From assembly GCA_015501055.1 (NCBI GenBank), contig JADNYV010000056.1, forward strand, positions 124,001-188,000: 64,000 nt of DNA, read 5' to 3'. The DNA is from Mucidula mucida. Its lineage: Eukaryota > Basidiomycota > Agaricomycetes > Agaricales > Physalacriaceae. Positions 32,474 to 44,393 of the stretch are shown here, piece after piece. The translations under genes and the position numbers were made by a program. Position 1 is the stretch's first letter. The number at the start of each line of letters is the position of its first letter. The notes under the pieces were generated by a model. It was not told the DNA's origin. It made no database searches and saw only the letters and a program-made list of their open reading frames with translations.

Positions 32474-32792
32474 ATGGCGTCCATCCTACCAATCTTTTTT
32501 GTTCTCGTCGTCGTTGCCGCCCTGATGACTGCCTCCGCATTATTTGTTCCGAAAGGACCTGATCAGGTGTCAGTGCCCGCCTCAATCGACGACGACGACG
32601 ACGGCGATTGACTCCCTCTGTCTTGCTAGGGTGATACGGACTGGCCTTATGATCGCGCTCGCGGCGTGTTATCTGATGTGGATGGTGACCTATATGGCGC
32701 AGCTACACCCGCTAGTTTGTAAGTGAGACTAGTTGAGTGTGGGCAGTCATTAACGAGGCATAGCGCCGGTCGTCACAATCAAGCAGGAATAG
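32474..32792 (+). CDS. VMA9: V-type proton ATPase subunit e
   Basis: A tiny two-helix Vo subunit. The ATG at 32474 is in CACCATGG. Exons 32474-32568, 32630-32718 and 32764-32792 encode MASILPIFFVLVVVAALMTA, FVPKGPDQVVIRTGLMIALA and YLMWMVTYMAQLHPLV, then SPVVTIKQE. The layout (helix, (K/P)K-Q-VIRT, helix, MWxxTY-Q-HPL) and the ~70-residue length match yeast Vma9, which is needed to assemble the membrane sector. The first intron carries a run of GAC repeats. Confidence 0.8.
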
Positions 32793-33675
32793 GGCGTGTT
32801 CGCATTCCTTCAATGCTTTCGTGGGTTGACTCTTATTATCGCCATATGGGCTTCTTGATGATCCATAGCCATTACTTACTCATCAATGCACGAATCTTGC
32901 CATTTTCACTGTCTCCAATGTGTGAAGCAATCCCAATGTTTCCCAGAAAGCCCTTTCGCCTTCTCCTCGTCGATACCCCAGGATTACTATCATGGATCCT
33001 TCTCTTGGGCAAGTTCATTCGTTCGGCGGTCGCGAAACATTGACAGCACGTCGCAGTCGGAACCACGGGTCAGTTCACAATGCTTCACATACACGTTCTG
33101 TGCCCTCAATACGTGTGACAGCATCTCCCGTCGACTCTGGACCGTTATTTATACTCTTCTGGGTTCTTTTTATGGGTATGTGTATGATTGGACATCGAGG
33201 CTTGCGCCCTGGCGATTGTTTGTCTTCTTGAACGAAGCCGACGCAGAGTCGCAAATCTCCTACTCAACCTCATACTTTTCGCTTAACAGCACGTTCCATG
33301 TCGCAGCCTGCCATCAGCCAAGATTAGAGAGAAGTTCTGTGCGGATTCAAAATGGAAACCTTCTCTAGTTGGAAGGAGTCAGTGGATAGACTTCGCCTAG
33401 AAATGCTCCTGAAAATATATTTTGACTGTACAAAGTACACACAGACCAATCAATCGTGCTTTTCTTGATTTCTTCCAGTTTCCTTCTAAGTACCTCAACT
33501 TGAAACTCGACAACCAACGCTGGGATCGCCGATGGCATTCTCGTTTCACCGTCGTCAAGTTGCAGTCCAATACTGAGGATGCCCTTTTAGTTGATGTACA
33601 GCGTACACTTTCATCACGCCAGGCAGTAATTGCCGAGATCTCCTCGACACTCTTTTGTCGCTTTCCCTTACAACG
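32793..33675. other. intergenic, no gene seen
   Basis: A 160-codon frame at 32886-33368 has no domain, is Cys/Ser-rich and lacks a good start context. I do not support it as a gene. Confidence 0.45.
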
Positions 33676-34706
33676 ATGTCCGGAAAAGAACGCGCTTCTG
33701 GCGCCTATGTACGCGTCGCCACGGCCGAGGACGTGCCAGCCATCAACGACGTCGCTGCTCGGGCGTTCGAAAAGGATCCTCTGCTGTCATGGCTCGCGGG
33801 TCTGGAACAGCCAATTGACGAATGCGCGCCAAAAAAGCAGAAGTCTTGTAGGAAGTACCTGCACTTGATGGAGCGCGCTGAAATCCGTTCCGTGTTCTTG
33901 AGCCATGGGCGCATTACTGTGGTCGCTATTCCAGACGGGAAAGGCGGAGAAAGTATTGCTGCGTACACTTTATGGCTACCGCCTGGCTGTTCGACCGGTT
34001 AGTAGTATTTCATTTCAGGCTATCGTTCGTGAATATGTATTGATCGTGTTTCCCCGACCAGATAGTTTCGCCACAACGGTTCGTGCAGGTTTTCTGCGTG
34101 CCCTTCCGGGATGGGGACTGCGTGGACTCAACGTAAGGCATTCTGTCTGTATGTCACGTTCAGAGAGTCTGATCATCGCGGAAGCGAGCTGCTAGGATTT
34201 ACAAGTCTGCCGTGGTGTCTAGATCTAATGAAGAGATTGTGGCGCGGGGATATAATTTGAAGACTGAATTCTGGCGCCTTGAGCAGGCTGGGACGGATCC
34301 CGAACATGAAGGACGAGGTCAGTGGGCTTCACCATTGCAATGATTCTTGAGCTTTTAACCCTGTCATAAAGGCTATTGTGGCATGCTCATTAAGGAGGCG
34401 ATACAGCATGCCCCACATAAGCCCATGATTTTGGAGGCGACAGCGGTTCGCTGTCATGCCATATACGAACACTATGGATGGCAGGTGTGTCCATACGGTG
34501 TCTTGATAGCTAAATGTAATCCTCTCATATTCCTTATAGGACTATGACTGCTTAACATTCGGGACTGGTACGTGCGATAAGCAAGGCCTGAAGAAGACGG
34601 GCGAAAATGCGACCGGTTTCCCGACTTGGATGATGATGAAGGTGGGTGTCCCAACTTCATGAACGCCTTCAATTAACCACCTCTGCAGTTCCCGCCCAAA
34701 GATTGA
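33676..34706 (+). CDS. GNAT-family N-acetyltransferase
   Basis: Acetyl-CoA-dependent acetyltransferase of unknown substrate. The ATG at 33676 opens MSGKERASGAYVRVATAEDV, PAINDVAARAFEKDPLLSWL (alpha-1/alpha-2 of GNAT), then ITVVAIPDGKGGESIAAYTL and, after introns, TEFWRLEQAGTDPEHEGRG, YCGMLIKEAIQHAPHKPMIL, EATAVRCHAIYEHYGWQ and FPTWMMMKFPPKD (stop TGA 34704-34706). E-H-E-G-R-G-x-x-G matches the acetyl-CoA loop (Q/RxxGxG/A). The start lies downstream of an in-frame TTG that I do not use. The middle exons (about 34000-34260) were not fully resolved. Confidence 0.75.
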
Positions 34707-34780
34707 TAACTATGATAGTATCAGGCTAGTGATGCGATGACAATACACTCTTTTCGTTGGGTTTGAGATGCCACAAAATG

Positions 34781-36464
34781 TCATTCAACCTTGAAGCGAA
34801 TCGACAAACTCAAGCGAGCTGCCTTCGTGATGTACCATAAAGTTACCAAACCTAGCATGGCACCACACCCGACATGTACAATAGCTGCTCTAGAGAACAG
34901 TGCAGAACGTCCTCCATGGGCAATGGCATCTGGAATGCTTAGCCACCTCTCCGTACTGCGAACTGTCAACCCGCATATCAACAACGAGAAGCAGAATCTC
35001 AGACTTGGCAAAACGGTCTTCCAACTGAATACCACCCCTTCACCTCCTCTCCGTTGGAAGTACTTGGATGTCCAAATCGCCGCGTACACAATCCGGGCAC
35101 CCAAGTTGAGCACATTTGCATACACCAGCGATGTATCCCCAAATTGCAGCTTATATGCCAGGACTGCGGAGCCCGTGTAGATGACTGAGAAGATCGCCAT
35201 CCACGTACTCTGCCCATTCAACTCGCTCGTGTCGGCAGCACTGGCCAGGAATGCCTCGAGTTGGCCGTTCAGCGCCAAAAACGGGATGTACCACAGCCAT
35301 GCGGAGAGCACGCGAGGAGCACTTGTAGCTAGATACTTTTGGGGTAAAATAATCTGTGTTGCTAGCCCAATATAAGGGGGACCAAAAGTTGGCAAGAGGA
35401 GGGAAATGGGGATCTGAATGGCGAGAAGTGATGTGAGACGAGCGGCGGCGGTGTTGAGGTCGTTTTTGGATAGCAGTTGGGAGAAGAGTGAGCGGGATGT
35501 CTCTTCGAGGGGTTGGAGAAGGATGCGCGCAACGAGGGAGCCATAGTTGAGTGCGATAGCATATCCGCCTTGGTCTTCCAAGGGACTGAACCAAGACAGA
35601 ATGAGTTTGTCGCCTTCAGTGAGGAAGTGCTTGACAAGCGATTGGGACGTTACTGTTGCGGAAAGCCTCAAAAGCTGAGGGTCGAAGAAAGGTGGGCATT
35701 TGCCTCTGGAGAAAGATTCATCAGACGGTGTTTGAGATATGGAGGAAGGAAAAGTACTTTGAATTAGTTTTGGGAAATCTAGGTACAAGCGTGAAGATGC
35801 CAAAGTGGTAGACGTAAACGACGAGAACACAGACGGAGTAAAAAACCTGTCCCAAGGCGAATGCTACGAGAGCGCAATTTTTGCGAGGATCGTCCTTGTG
35901 GGGATCATAAAACATGACGAGGAATGTCAGAATAGACTTCCCAATGACAGCAGCTCCTTCGGCGCGTAGTCGTATATTGGTTTGCAATCCAGCCATAATG
36001 CTATCATGGGTATAAGTATGTCAGTAGCCTGGTAGAATAAAAAATGCTTTAGCTCACGCATTATGTATAGGCTCCTTCATGAGCTCAATCAGAGCACCAA
36101 CTACATACAGTAGTACCGCCTCACGAAAGTACGGCTGAATGCTCGTCTCTTCACCAGCATATGCAACATAGAGATATGAAGTTGTCAAAGCAATCGGGCA
36201 TCCTAAAAGAAAGGGAATAAAAGCAACATTAGCATGCTGCGTTTCCGGGGCATTGACGCGTAACAAAGCAGTCCGGACGCCTTCCCGGCTGAGAAAGAGG
36301 ATGGTGTTCAAGAGTAGTTCAAATTGTATTGTGGCTGTGCCGAATGCACTTGGTGAGGCAATGCGCAGGAGCGCCTGGTTCAAGACAAAGGAGAAGACGC
36401 GAGAGCCGAGCTGGAGCGCTATTAGAGGTAGCGCAGACCCGAAGGAGGCCTTCGGTGTCGCCAT
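34781..36464 (-). CDS. RFT1: Rft1, Man5GlcNAc2-PP-dolichol translocation protein
   Basis: A polytopic ER protein of the N-glycosylation pathway. The start at 36464 gives MATPKASFGSALPLIALQLG, SRVFSFVLNQALLRIASPSA, FGTATIQFELLLNTILFLSR and EGVRTALLRV, the Rft1 N-terminal signature. The middle exon 35721-35996 carries LRAEGAAVIGKSILTFLVMF, and the large last exon has GYAIALNYGSLVARILLQPLEE, LLLPTFGPPYIGLATQIILP and LNGQLEAFLASAA, ending RFKVE. An ATG further upstream (36566) would add a charged leader; the one at 36464 matches the family. No lesion seen. Confidence 0.88.
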
Positions 36465-37022
36465 GATGGCAAGTGCGTGAAGTCGATCGGGAATGCCACG
36501 TCGGCCCGATGCAGCTTGTTTCTTCCCACCATCTCTTTGCCTCAGGCCATCGATACAGGAACGCATTGAAGACTTAGCGTTATCACTTGACGATGTACTG
36601 AATAAATCTAGACATCATCCAATTGCCCTTTGGTTTCAGCAGGAGCACAGACAGGGTACACACGCGACAGGCTTTGGAGGCTGCTGCGCCTTTGTCAAAG
36701 TTGACAGCTCAACGAAGAGATCATGCCTTGATTCGGAATCTGAATCCACTGTTGGATTTAGTTTACTCCCAGCACGGGTTACCTACTCCTCATTTTCTGC
36801 TGCGCAACCTTGGCACGCGTCTCTTCTTCCCAGCCTGTACAGCCTATCACACCACGAGGGTTCATATCCGCTGGACATGATGTACTCAATTTGACTTTCA
36901 GTCGTAGCGCTGTTACATAAATACGTGGTGGAAATGTACAAACAGCGCTGGCCCTGGGAGGCTATTATAAAACCTTGGCTAAATTGTCTTCAAGGACTTG
37001 ACTGAGACTCTCCTGTCACTCG
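36465..37022. other. divergent intergenic region
   Basis: Shared upstream region of the Rft1 gene (-) and the YCII gene (+). A TATA-like TATAAAA at 36966-36972 lies about 50 bp before the YCII ATG. Confidence 0.45.
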
Positions 37023-37519
37023 ATGTCTCTTCCTTCGGAACTGTCATCCTCCAAGTCGCTGTTCTTTGTTTACGCGCCATATGAGAAGCGCATAACCGCG
37101 CAGCCTGCGAATCTTTCTGCTGAGGGGAAGCGATTATCTGGGATTGATGGTACGCATCATCTACTAATATTCATTGCTCGTCGTTAATCTCCTTCCCAAA
37201 GGTTTTGCTGGTATTGTTCTCTCCGACGAATCCGAATCCACCGAGTCAAAGAGAATGCTGGGCTCTGTTATGATATGCGAAGCAGAGAACGTCGAAGAGT
37301 GCGTCGTCTGTATGAGACAATGCACGATTGACGGTTCCACCAGGGTACGGGAGAAGATCAAGGCGGACGCGTGCTTGAGTGAAGGAGTGGTAAGGATCTG
37401 TCATGAACGGGCGCCCAAGATTTAAATTGACACTTCCTTAGTGGCGCGCAGAAACGCTGGTTATCCTACCCTTCCACTCGACGATGCCGCTACCGATCAA
37501 ACATTCGCATTTGCCCTAG
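37023..37519 (+). CDS. YCII-domain protein
   Basis: Exon 1 (MSLPSELSSSKSLFFVYAPY, with EKR and a GID end) joins over an intron (about 37150-37200) to GFAGIVLSDESE, RMLGSVMICEAENVEECV and, after a second short intron (about 37390-37441), WRAETLVILPFHSTMPLP. The (F/V)xAPY..R..H/A, GS.MI.EAE..EE pattern is that of YCII/EthD-like alpha+beta proteins, usually ~100-115 residues and often dimeric. The His-Asp pair thought to be catalytic in bacterial YciI is not obvious here. Function unknown. Confidence 0.6.
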
Positions 37520-38039
37520 CATTTATTCCGTAGTCCACAACTCTATTACGATACGAAACGAAGATGAATGTATATCATTCCTAGGGTCTAACGCGTACCG
37601 GACCGCGCGCCCTTCGGAGTTGGCAGACGAGCGCGTAGCGCCCAGGACTCAAGGGTGTTTATAAATTTAGTACAACGTTGTTCCTTTGATGGTACCGAAT
37701 AGCAGCAAATATTTGCCTGAGCGCTCAGGCTTCTCGAACGAAGAGAACACTTAATTTTAGCATAAGCATGCATTCGATTTTCTCGCGTAGCGAGCCACTC
37801 GGAATCAGCCTGTCTATGATATACTGTATTAAGGCTTCCACAAGCAGCTGTTGTCTTCAACATAGACGGTCTTGCATTTTCGAAGTCCTTTGTTGACGCT
37901 GCCCGACGTTGCCAAACATTCTGACCATCGTCGCGTTATGATCGCCTAAAACGAAACATGCTTTCTCGCACTCGCCTTACTTTGGACGCCTCTGGGCTTA
38001 CTCGGTGATTTCTTCACTCCATCCTCACCAGCACCCACC
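37520..38039. other. intergenic, no gene seen
   Basis: The minus-strand frame at 37588-37863 has no domain. The right end is the promoter of the CBS gene. Confidence 0.5.
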
Positions 38040-38683
38040 ATGGCCACCAGCGCTGACAAGTACCGCGGCGCCGTCGTCGAGGTTAGCTTCATCTCCAACA
38101 TCCATCAGTGGAATAGATAACAAACCCAACTAGGACCTACAACTACCACCTGCTTTTGCCCTGCCCTCGACAGAGGTGATATCCCGGGCAATTGAGCTGG
38201 CATACGATCGCGATTTTTCGCACATACCGTGCGTGCAACTGACTCGTCATGCAAAAAATATCGTTATGACAATGCGGCAGAGTGCTCGACGAAAACCGGA
38301 AACCGCTGGGATACCTCGACGTGGCAAAGCTCAAGCAGTCATGGGAAGCGGGCAAGGCAAATCCCGTACGTTGCGTGTGTATATGCCTTCATCATTGCCG
38401 TCGTTAACTCGTCCATAGGATGACCGGGTTCTGCAGTACATGACCAAGTTCAAGCGCGCGGCGTCAGAGCCTTATACACTCATCACGCCGGGATCATCCT
38501 TGTCCGAGCTGGCGACTTTCCTCCAGAGTAATATTTTTGCTTTGGGTGCGTCGTCTGCCTATCTACTGTCTCCTCCGATCGCCAACTAAAATCCGCGTTG
38601 CAGTCACCGATTATGACCGCAAGTTTGTCCTCGCTGTGGCCACCCGGCATGACTTGGAGAACTTTGTGACAAGACGTGGTTGA
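38040..38683 (+). CDS. CBS-domain-pair protein
   Basis: A small protein made of two CBS motifs, which usually bind adenine nucleotides. The start is at 38040 (CACCATGG). Exons 38040-38081, 38132-38228, 38281-38365, 38419-38545 and 38604-38683 give MATSADKYRGAVVEDLQLPP, EVISRAIELAYDRDFSHIPV, LDENRKPLGYLDVAKLKQSW, then RVLQYMTKF, YTLITPGSSLSELATFLQSN, FALVTDYDRKFVLAVATRHD and LENFVTRRG. HIPVLDENRKPLGYLDV and FALVTDYDRKFVLAVAT are the paired beta-beta-alpha units. No catalytic domain is attached. Confidence 0.8.
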
Positions 38684-40128
38684 ACGCAAAAGTATCATCT
38701 TTGTATAATCGATCTAGAGCCAATGAATAACAAGTATTCAAAAAATGCGTGGTGTTTTCTGTCATCTACCAGCTTGATTGTTTTCAGTTTCAGACAGTGT
38801 CCTTCAAGTATGTTTTGTGTATCTTCTGAGCCAGCACCACCTGATCTAAGAAGGCAGGTTACAATTTCGAATGAATCCGTGTCTTGAATGGATAAACTTT
38901 GACCTACAAACAGCTAACACTTAACAAACAACGTCGTGTGCGTCTCTCAACACACAGAACGCCTAAAGTCTCATCATACGCGATTTGGCACGGATCTGAC
39001 CGCACTTGTCCACAACGAATCCTTTTCTCAAATAAAGTCGTCCTTCCGCGTTCCATCTGGGATCAACGAGGTTCTTCCAGCACCACACCAGCGAAGTCTT
39101 TGTTTCATATAGAAACCTGAAATGGACGCACTAACAGCGCTCTTGACAAAGTGCTCTTTGGCAGTACTCGGGAGATACGCCCTCACCGGCTTTGTCTGCC
39201 GCGCAAAGAGTGGAGGATGCGTCGCTTATCCGTGCATCCTTATAACCTACGCGCATCTCCATTTCTGGAGTGTGGCGCTCGCGTGCGGTGGAGATTCCAA
39301 TTGAACGAGAAGACGTTTCGTAGTCTACGACAGCAAAAAGACATAGGAAAGTCCGTAGATGAAGCCAACTTATTTGCTGGAAAGTGAGTACTACACAAGT
39401 TGACGTCCGTGAACCTGCTAAATCAGGCAGTGAGTGAAGCGGTACCCTGTTACAACCAAGGAAATGAAGGTCTTTATAAGGAAGTCTAGCGCCTGTTGGC
39501 GAGTATTTTCGTCGTCTCGCTGCAGGAAACGGAAGGAGACAAACGCGCTAGCCACCGGACTCGAAAGAAATTGGTAAGCGGACTAGAGGAATTATAAAAA
39601 GACGAGATAAGACGGTGAGGAAATGACAGGTATGATGGGAATAATTCAGGCAGGAAGCCACGACGTTCACATGTGATGGCATTATATGCGTGTGAAGACT
39701 CGAGTCTCGCGTTTATGATGATGGAGTTGTCCTTTACATTTCTGGCTATATTTGATGGAGTCGAACAGGAGGTGGCAAGCTTCTGGCGGCTACAACGTCG
39801 ACGTTGTCCTTCTCTGAGTCTGAGATGATGCTCTCGCATCGCTACTGTGTTTTGATTCCGCACGAGAGATTCAGGCATAAATACCTGGCTGGCCACAGTT
39901 TAAGAGACGATGTGGAATGCTAGCGTAGAAAATCAATATAATACAGCCATCAAGTCCTTGTAAGTATGTCTGTACTAAGCCTTTGATTTCAAATGTGGCG
40001 AACCAATAAACGCGTATGTAAGCTGATTTGTCTCCTTACTCATCCGATATCTAAATTGGGCCAATACTGCCGAGCTTGTCGGCAGGCCGCTCTACTCTCT
40101 TTCAGTCCACGACTATCCTAACAACATC
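38684..40128. other. intergenic, no supported gene
   Basis: 1.4 kb with several short frames (longest 136 codons, minus, 39486-39896) but no domain, good start or splice-consistent extension. Confidence 0.45.
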
Positions 40129-42761
40129 ATGTCCTCCGATGAGAGTGAAGGAAGAGCGCCATCGCCAAAGCGCCTAAGACGGCTAGCAGGGTCTTGCGAT
40201 TTCTGTCGCAAACGGAAAAGTATGTTTCACACTGAGTTTGACTGCATCATATATTGATTTGCGGCTAGTAAAGTGTTAGTATACCCTTGACATGTATCCA
40301 CCGCACCAACACGACGTTATACAGGCGATAGCTCGACGACGACGAATACCAGATGCACGAATTGCATAACAAATGATCATCTTTGTACACATGACGCACC
40401 GACCAAGAAACGCGGTGTCAAGAACTAGTGAGTCGTCGGAAAACGTGTTGTATTCTGTTGCCGAGCTATTTTCAGCACTAGACAAGTATCTGTCCTCCAG
40501 GCGCGCGTAAAGGAGCTTGAAGATGCCCTCAGACAGGCTCGGTGCGTCCTCTGGTCGATGTGTCCACCCTCCAGACTAATAAACCTCCAGAGCAATACAC
40601 CCTCTTTCCAGTATGAAGCAAGCCACACCCATCCAAACACCAATAGAACCAGAGGAAGAAGGATCCGACTTGGAATACCTCGATGTCCTCCAAGAGCTCA
40701 GAAAGTTTTCAATTAACGGCCAGAGTGGCCTTTACTTCGGCCCATCAAGCAACATATACTTCATACGCAAGATGATGGCTACCACTGACTCGAATACGAG
40801 GCATCCAGCTAACAAGAAATGGACGATACAACCAGTACGCTTTCTCCCCTCTTTCGTACATTTGTTAACAACTCGATCGCATTAGTGGGAAGCAGACGAC
40901 ATCAAGCGCCCACATTTTATGTTTCCCGAGCCTGACCTCCTGGAAGACTTGCTAAGCATCTACTTTGCCCACCACCCCACGTGTCTCCCCCTTCTCCACG
41001 AGCCCTCCTTCCGAAAGGACGTTGCAAGCGGACTACACTACGTTGACACCAGTTTTGGTGCCTGCCTTCTTCATGTATGCGCCATCGCCTCGCGCTTATC
41101 AACCGACCCCCGCGTTTATCTTGATGGCAAAACCCAGTCATCTGCGGGGTGGAAGTACTTTTCACAGACCTCTAGCATATCGCGGTCGATCTTTAGGACT
41201 CCAACACTTTACGACGTGCAATTCTGCTGTGTAAGTGGTGCTGCCACTCTACCGCACGCCGTCGTTGATTCATCTATATACAGCTGAGTGCTGAATACAT
41301 TCTGGGGACGTCGGCGCCACAAGCAGGTTGGTCTGCCATTGGTCTTGGGATGCGCTTGGCTGTCGAGCTTGGATACCATCGACATCGTCCTCAGCGACCG
41401 ACAGTGCAGAGTGAATGTGAGAAACGCGTGTTCTGGATTCTCCTTTTCCTTGATCGACACTGCAGTATATACCATGGGCGTCCATTTTGCATCCGTGACG
41501 AAGAGTAAGTTCGATATGTTCTCTCCATCATATTGGGCGTGGCTCACTTATTTCGATAGCTTTGACGTCGAATTACCCATAGACTGCGATGATGAGTACT
41601 GGGAGACAGGGAATCCGGATACGGACTTCAAGCAGCCACCGGGACGACTGTCGCATCTTGGCGCGTTTCTGCACCACCTTCGACTATCTACCGTCATTTC
41701 GTTTGCAATGAGAACACTATATGGGATTCGCAAGTCAAAAAAGGCGGCTGGGCTCACAACCAATGCTATGGACGATAGTGTTTCCATCATTGACTCCATG
41801 CTCAATAGTTGGTTCAACGCTATACCGCCTCATCTGCGGTGGGAGCCGAGTTCCGATCCGAATCCGTACTTTGCGGAATCTGCGATGCTGTATATGTCGT
41901 ATTATATGTTGCAGATGCTGGTCCACCGGCCGTTCATACATAAGACGACGCCGCAGTCGTTGCCGTCTTCCGCAATCTGCACTAATGCGGCGAGGTCGCT
42001 GAGTCGGTTGCTGGAGTGTTGGTCGCAGAGGAAGCTGGTGTCGAGTTTTGTTGTCAATGTGCGTGTGTCGGTCTCTCATGGGGAGTTACTGACGGATGTT
42101 GGAATGTAGATGTCTGCGTTTGTAGCGGGAATTATACTGATCATGAACATAAGGAAGAGGAGGGCGACGAATCCTGCGTATCGAGGACAGGATCTCGAGG
42201 CTTTGTATCGGTGTTTGAGGGTTTTACAGTGCGTTGAGGCGAGGTTTGTTTTGTTCAATTAAGAAGTCAATATGTTACTGAAGCCACCCTCTAGGTATAG
42301 CGTCTGTGGACGACTAATGTTCGTTGTACCTGTCTCTTCAAGTTATCAAGTGCTAAACCTCTTCTAGCCACACCCTTCAGGTCCTCGCCGATCTTCCTTG
42401 TAGTGATTCCTCTTCCTCGTCTCCTGATAGCAATGGGTCTGGCTCCGGGTCGTCAAACAATGACATGAGCTCTGTCCATGTCATGTCTGGCTACGTCCTG
42501 TCTGGGCGTGATGTGCCGGATTTTGCGGAGCTGGATCCGACGCTGTTCGGGTTGGCGCCACCGGAGGAGCGCTGGAGTGAAGTGGATTTATCGCTGTTTG
42601 ACGAAGAGGCGATGAATGTATGGGCTGTGCCGCCGGGTGGTGGAGGTGGTGGCGGGGATAGGTGAGTTCTTCGTTTAGCGATTAAAGCTGCTTGTTGATC
42701 TTCGTTCATTAGCTGGATTGATTGGAACGGGTATGTGAACGCGATGGATGTTCTCCAATAG
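40129..42761 (+). CDS. Zn2Cys6 fungal-specific transcription factor
   Basis: A DNA-binding regulator. The start MSSDESEGRAPSPKRLRRLA leads to the zinc cluster GSCDFCRKRKIKCD then RCTNCITNDHLC (C-x2-C-x6-C...C-x2-C-x6-C); the IKC part comes from a 6-nt exon (40269-40274). A coiled linker (VSVLQARVKELEDALRQA) follows. The fungal TF middle homology domain then spans PEPDLLEDLLSIYFAHHPTC, LLHEPSFRKD, GACLLHVCAIASRLS, ILGTSAPQAGWSAIGLGMRL and LDRHCSIYHGRP, with a C-terminal Ser/Gly region and an acidic end (ERWSEVDLSLFDEEAMNVW). The stop at 42759-42761 follows a last exon WIDWNGYVNAMDVLQ. The layout resembles Xlr1/Gal4-type basidiomycete regulators. The target is unknown. Confidence 0.85.
40269..40274 (+). 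other. 6-nt microexon of the Zn2Cys6 gene
   Basis: TAAAGT between introns 40220-40268 (GTATGT...GGCTAG) and 40275-40324 (GTTAGT...TACAG). A|TA AAG T|GC restores Ile-Lys-Cys and the third zinc-ligand cysteine with exactly six residues after the second. Confidence 0.8.
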
Positions 42762-42939
42762 TCCACGGCAAGTTTGAAGCACGACACTAGATGGGATGAG
42801 TTACCGTGTACAATAAGATGACTTACTTTGTATTTTCAGTTGGGGAATGATGGTTAAATTGGGAACAATGATTGAAAGTGGTTGGGCTGTACCGCCGCCG
42901 CTTCTGCGTACGCGCGGTATCAGCGTGACCTTTTCCACC

Positions 42940-43160
42940 AACAGTGTCCTTGTAAACCACAGAGTGGTGTGACGGCGACTCTCGGCAAGATGTCTGCATT
43001 ACATGAACGGGACACTCGATCACTTACAGGAAGGCGACGTTTTCCATCTTCCATAGATCGCGACCTCGAGGACGAAAGTCGGGCAGCCTACCGACCTATT
43101 AGTAGACTTCATGATGGACCAGGATCGCGTGTATCCAGCATGTATCGATACGTATAGGTC
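42940..43160 (+). pseudogene. family A fragment (spacer-type remnant)
   Basis: Contains the CTCGAGGACGAAA(A)G(C/T)CGG segment and flanks that recur at about 44210 and 46410 in the array. Only a remnant; no full frame. Confidence 0.4.
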
Positions 43161-43306
43161 TTGCCTGGTAGTGGCGTCAGCGCGTACAGGGTAACAAGTA
43201 TGATCAGAAACCATCCTCCTCAGTCAACAATCTTACCAACATACTCCTTCTGCAACGGTCAGTTAAGAATCGTGTTTGCTGAGCACTTGATTTCACGTCT
43301 CCGTAG

Positions 43307-43874
43307 ATGCCCCCACTTTTGCCGGCTACTACATGGACTTTACTACGACGCGTGCACTCATGGAGTTCTACGGGATCCCCGACAAAGGCGTTCAAGATAA
43401 GCACCTCGACCATCCTCTCAATGATTGGCTCGCCGAAAAGCGAAAATATACAGTGCTCGCCGGCACCATCAGGCACCCATCCAAGGGCTCGGATATAGTG
43501 GACGGCATGCTGCTCGTCACACAGCAGGTGTGGTAGAATCACCAAGAAGAAAGCCGCTTCTCTCCCGCCTCCACCAGAGAGACATCGACATCAGGGTTAA
43601 GCAGTGGCTTATCAGTGGAGGCGCCACAGAGGACAAGTTAGAGTGGCTATGCATATTGGAGACGGATACGCTTGGGTTAACACGATATGGCCGTGAACCT
43701 ACAAGGAATAGGGTGGAAGGACAGCGTCCCGGCGTGACGCTAGATACAACGAAGCTCCCGGATGAGGCGGAACCTATGGTACTGAATTGGATAGAGGCAG
43801 ATATGCCAGCTGCAAGGGAGTTCTTCGGAGATGAGTGGTACGAACTGATGACAGTGGACACGTCCAGATGCTGA
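43307..43874 (+). pseudogene. family A copy 1, frameshifted
   Basis: The ATG at 43307 directly follows the conserved intron end (CCGTAG). The first codons are shortened relative to copy 2, so the correct frame (YYMDFTTTRALMEFYGIPDK, HLDHPLNDWLAEKRKYTVLA, DGMLLVTQQVW) is entered only by a shift. TAG then replaces the Tyr codon after QQVW, with a small deletion. The C-terminal half (DIDIRVKQWLISGGATEDKL, ending FFGDEWYELMTVD) is open in another frame. At least two lesions. Confidence 0.8.
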
Positions 43875-44055
43875 GGACTCTTTGTTTGTTCGCTTATTTG
43901 CTGCCAATGCTCTCGAGTAATGGGATGTTGATATTGAATCCTGAATGTAGGTATCCGATGTGTCCGAAAGTTGCTATACATATGTTAGGCCACCACCTCG
44001 CAACCAGCCGGGTACTATGCGGTCAGTCAATAATTCTACTTGTTAATCGCCGTAA

Positions 44056-44290
44056 ATGCAGGTTTGCCATCTTGGCTTGATCTTGGCGGTTCTTACCAAG
44101 TTACTACATAGACTTTGCTACGACGCGCAGTGCACTAATGAGGTTCTACGAGATACCGACAGGAAGGGGACAATAGGAGGTATATTTCGTGTCTCATAGC
44201 GCGCCAGCTCGAGGACGAAAAGCCGGACAGCTGACAGCCTCAGGACCCTGTACCGAAACGTATGCATACACGCGGGATACACGCCCTGTG
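44056..44290 (+). pseudogene. family A truncated copy
   Basis: An ATG then degenerate MQ-VCHLG and YYIDFATTRSALMRFYEIPT-like sequence followed by the ELEDEKPD-like spacer. It stops after ~60 codons. A very similar truncated copy precedes copy 4 at 46265, at the same distance. Confidence 0.6.
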
Positions 44291-44393
44291 TAACCGCCCA
44301 CCTCAGTCAACAATCTATCTTGTCGACAAACTCCTTCCACGACGGTCAGTCAAGAATCATGTTCGCTGAGTACTTGATTCCACGTCTCCGTAG

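Noticed and set aside
32886..33368. 160-codon plus-strand frame
   Set aside because: No family resemblance, poor start context, Cys/Ser-rich composition typical of chance frames.
39486..39896. 136-codon minus-strand frame
   Set aside because: No domain and no neighbouring exons; too little to support a gene.
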